DNA of 5,156 bases, from NCBI GenBank assembly GCA_015661035.1, contig JACVJA010000142.1:1-5156 (forward strand), in the 5' to 3' direction. Under the pieces are notes generated by a model. The model saw nothing but the letters and a program-made list of their open reading frames with translations, was not told where the DNA came from and did not search any database. Below, in pieces: positions 4,482 to 5,156 of this stretch. Numbering within the stretch: position 1 is the first letter of the stretch; every line of letters begins with the position of its first letter. Both the position numbers and the translations under genes were made by a program. The stretch is from Candidatus Calidifonticultor daggyaiensis. Its GTDB lineage: Bacteria; Actinomycetota; Humimicrobiia; Humimicrobiales; Humimicrobiaceae.

Positions 4482-5156
4482 GTAAATTAGAAATTACCTC
4501 TTTTACAATTATCTCTATTAAGCGCGAACTAGCCAAGCCATTTAAAGATAGGCTTTCTTTTTTTTCAGAAAATGCTTTACCATCAATAATAGAGTTGTCT
4601 TTTAGATTAGACCGAGAAATGGAGTCACTTAAAGAATACTGTTTATCTTCTTCTTTTTTAGCAAAAAAGTTTTCAGCTTTACCAATAGTTCCAAAAACAT
4701 CTAAGTCAAACTTAACAACTTCTAAAAAACCGCTAATAATTGCCCTGAAAAGCTCAGGAACATCTTTGGTTCCTTGATATTCTGGATGTCTTGCTAAATA
4801 ATCAAATGCATTTTCTTTTCCCGCTCCACACATTTCTGTGTAGATGCATATTTTTGGGCATCCCATTTGTATTAATTTTTTTAAGTCTTCAGGAGATATG
4901 CCTGTCCCGCCATGAAGAGTAAAAAAAACACCTTCCTTATGTTTTAAAGCTTGTTTAATTTGTTCAAATCTTTCAAAATCGATCTTTGGAACTCCTTTAT
5001 AAAAACCATGTGCATTACCAATTGAAACAGCAAAAATATCAACACCTGTTTCTTCAACAAACCTTCTTGCTTCTTCAGGGTCGGTCATAGTACTTTTAAC
5101 CTCACCAGTAGCGCTACCTACGGCGCCTATTTCTCCTTCACAGGCAACCCCATAAT
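4474..5156 (-). CDS. Class II ketose-bisphosphate aldolase (FbaA/GatY-like), 3' part, with C-terminal extension
   Basis: The gene is open at the right edge and 226 residues are visible, numbered here from the first full codon at 5154. The ATG at 5088 is internal: the frame continues upstream in conserved aldolase sequence (YGVACEGEIGAVG). These zinc enzymes split or form ketose bisphosphates (fructose-1,6- or tagatose-1,6-bisphosphate) to dihydroxyacetone phosphate plus an aldehyde. Seen are the acidic segment CEGEIG (5-10), TDPEEARRFVEETGVD (24-39), zinc ligand His49 in IGNAHGFYKG and zinc ligand His81 in LHGGTG. The next conserved motif reads KICIYTE (101-107) where the family normally has KINxxTE; Cys103 replaces the substrate-contacting Asn. 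The usual C-terminus is reached near VFGTIGKAENF (153-163). A further 63 residues follow: a polar Ser-rich linker and a short amphipathic helix. Substrate is uncertain, and a divergent non-fructose substrate is possible. Confidence 0.88.
   Translation of the reverse strand, partial: YGVACEGEIGAVGSATGEVKSTMTDPEEARRFVEETGVDIFAVSIGNAHGFYKGVPKIDFERFEQIKQALKHKEGVFFTLHGGTGISPEDLKKLIQMGCPKICIYTEMCGAGKENAFDYLARHPEYQGTKDVPELFRAIISGFLEVVKFDLDVFGTIGKAENFFAKKEEDKQYSLSDSISRSNLKDNSIIDGKAFSEKKESLSLNGLASSRLIEIIVKEVISNLHT
4483..4533 (-). other. Encapsulation-peptide-like C-terminal helix on the aldolase
   Basis: Visible residues 208-224 (ASSRLIEIIVKEVISNL) form a predicted amphipathic helix two residues from the C-terminus. 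Leu212/Ile213, Ile216/Val217, Val220/Ile221 and Leu224 line one face and Glu214, Lys218, Glu219 and Asn223 the other. It is joined to the catalytic domain by a polar, Ser-rich, probably disordered linker (about 164-207, bases 4534-4665). This layout matches bacterial microcompartment cargo peptides, such as the IEEIVRSVM-type helix of EutC. No shell gene is visible here, so targeting is inference; a helix for oligomerisation is an alternative. Confidence 0.45.

Noticed and set aside
4595..4777. Plus-strand 60-codon open frame inside the aldolase
   Set aside because: It lies opposite the conserved aldolase C-terminus and linker, has no ribosome site and no recognisable features.
5086..5088. 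ATG at 5088 as the start of a separate 204-residue protein
   Set aside because: The frame is open to the window edge and upstream codons encode the conserved aldolase segment YGVACEGEIGAVG, so this Met is internal.
5108..5127. Palindromes GTAGCGCTAC and GGCGCC as possible binding or modification sites
   Set aside because: They fall within codons of the aldolase in a locally GC-richer stretch, with no repetition elsewhere in the window.

Overview
The window is a strongly AT-rich stretch of bacterial DNA with five protein-coding genes, all on the minus strand, so transcription runs from high to low coordinates. The reading frames use the standard stops (TAA, TAG) and TGG for tryptophan. There are no introns, the genes are closely spaced, and one gene has a clear Shine-Dalgarno site. 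These points suggest a low-GC bacterium (a clostridial, fusobacterial, spirochaetal or similar lineage). The genus cannot be fixed from the sequence. Asparagine runs like those in one gene also occur in AT-rich eukaryotes such as Dictyostelium, but the gene content and layout are bacterial.

Layout in transcription order: (1) 5156-4474, the C-terminal part of a class II (zinc) ketose-bisphosphate aldolase, open at the right edge, with an extra Ser-rich tail ending in an amphipathic helix. (2) 4473-4194, a 280-bp AT-rich gap with a degenerate 12-bp tandem repeat, a short direct repeat and a small palindrome just before the next gene. (3) 4193-3474, a PIG-L/LmbE-type zinc deacetylase with the best ribosome-binding site in the window. 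(4) 3386-2184, a complete acetyl-CoA acetyltransferase-type thiolase. (5) 2061-1045, a FabG/PhaB-like short-chain reductase carrying an Asn-rich insertion of about 90 residues. (6) 976-1, the N-terminal 325 residues of a YdiF/Pct-type acyl-CoA transferase, cut by the left edge just before its expected catalytic glutamate.

The last three genes form a plausible C4/short-chain acyl-CoA module. The thiolase makes or cleaves acetoacetyl-CoA, the reductase interconverts 3-oxoacyl and 3-hydroxyacyl thioesters, and the CoA-transferase swaps CoA between short-chain acids. The direction (3-hydroxybutyrate or other hydroxyacid formation versus oxidation) is not visible. The aldolase and deacetylase look like sugar or amino-sugar metabolism and may be a separate unit.

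The most notable observations are the large Asn-rich, repeat-generated insertion inside an otherwise intact reductase, and the aldolase tail, which resembles a bacterial-microcompartment encapsulation peptide. The 12-bp minisatellite directly behind the aldolase stop is also unusual. No RNA genes, CRISPR arrays, insertion sequences or convincing GC-rich terminators were seen.
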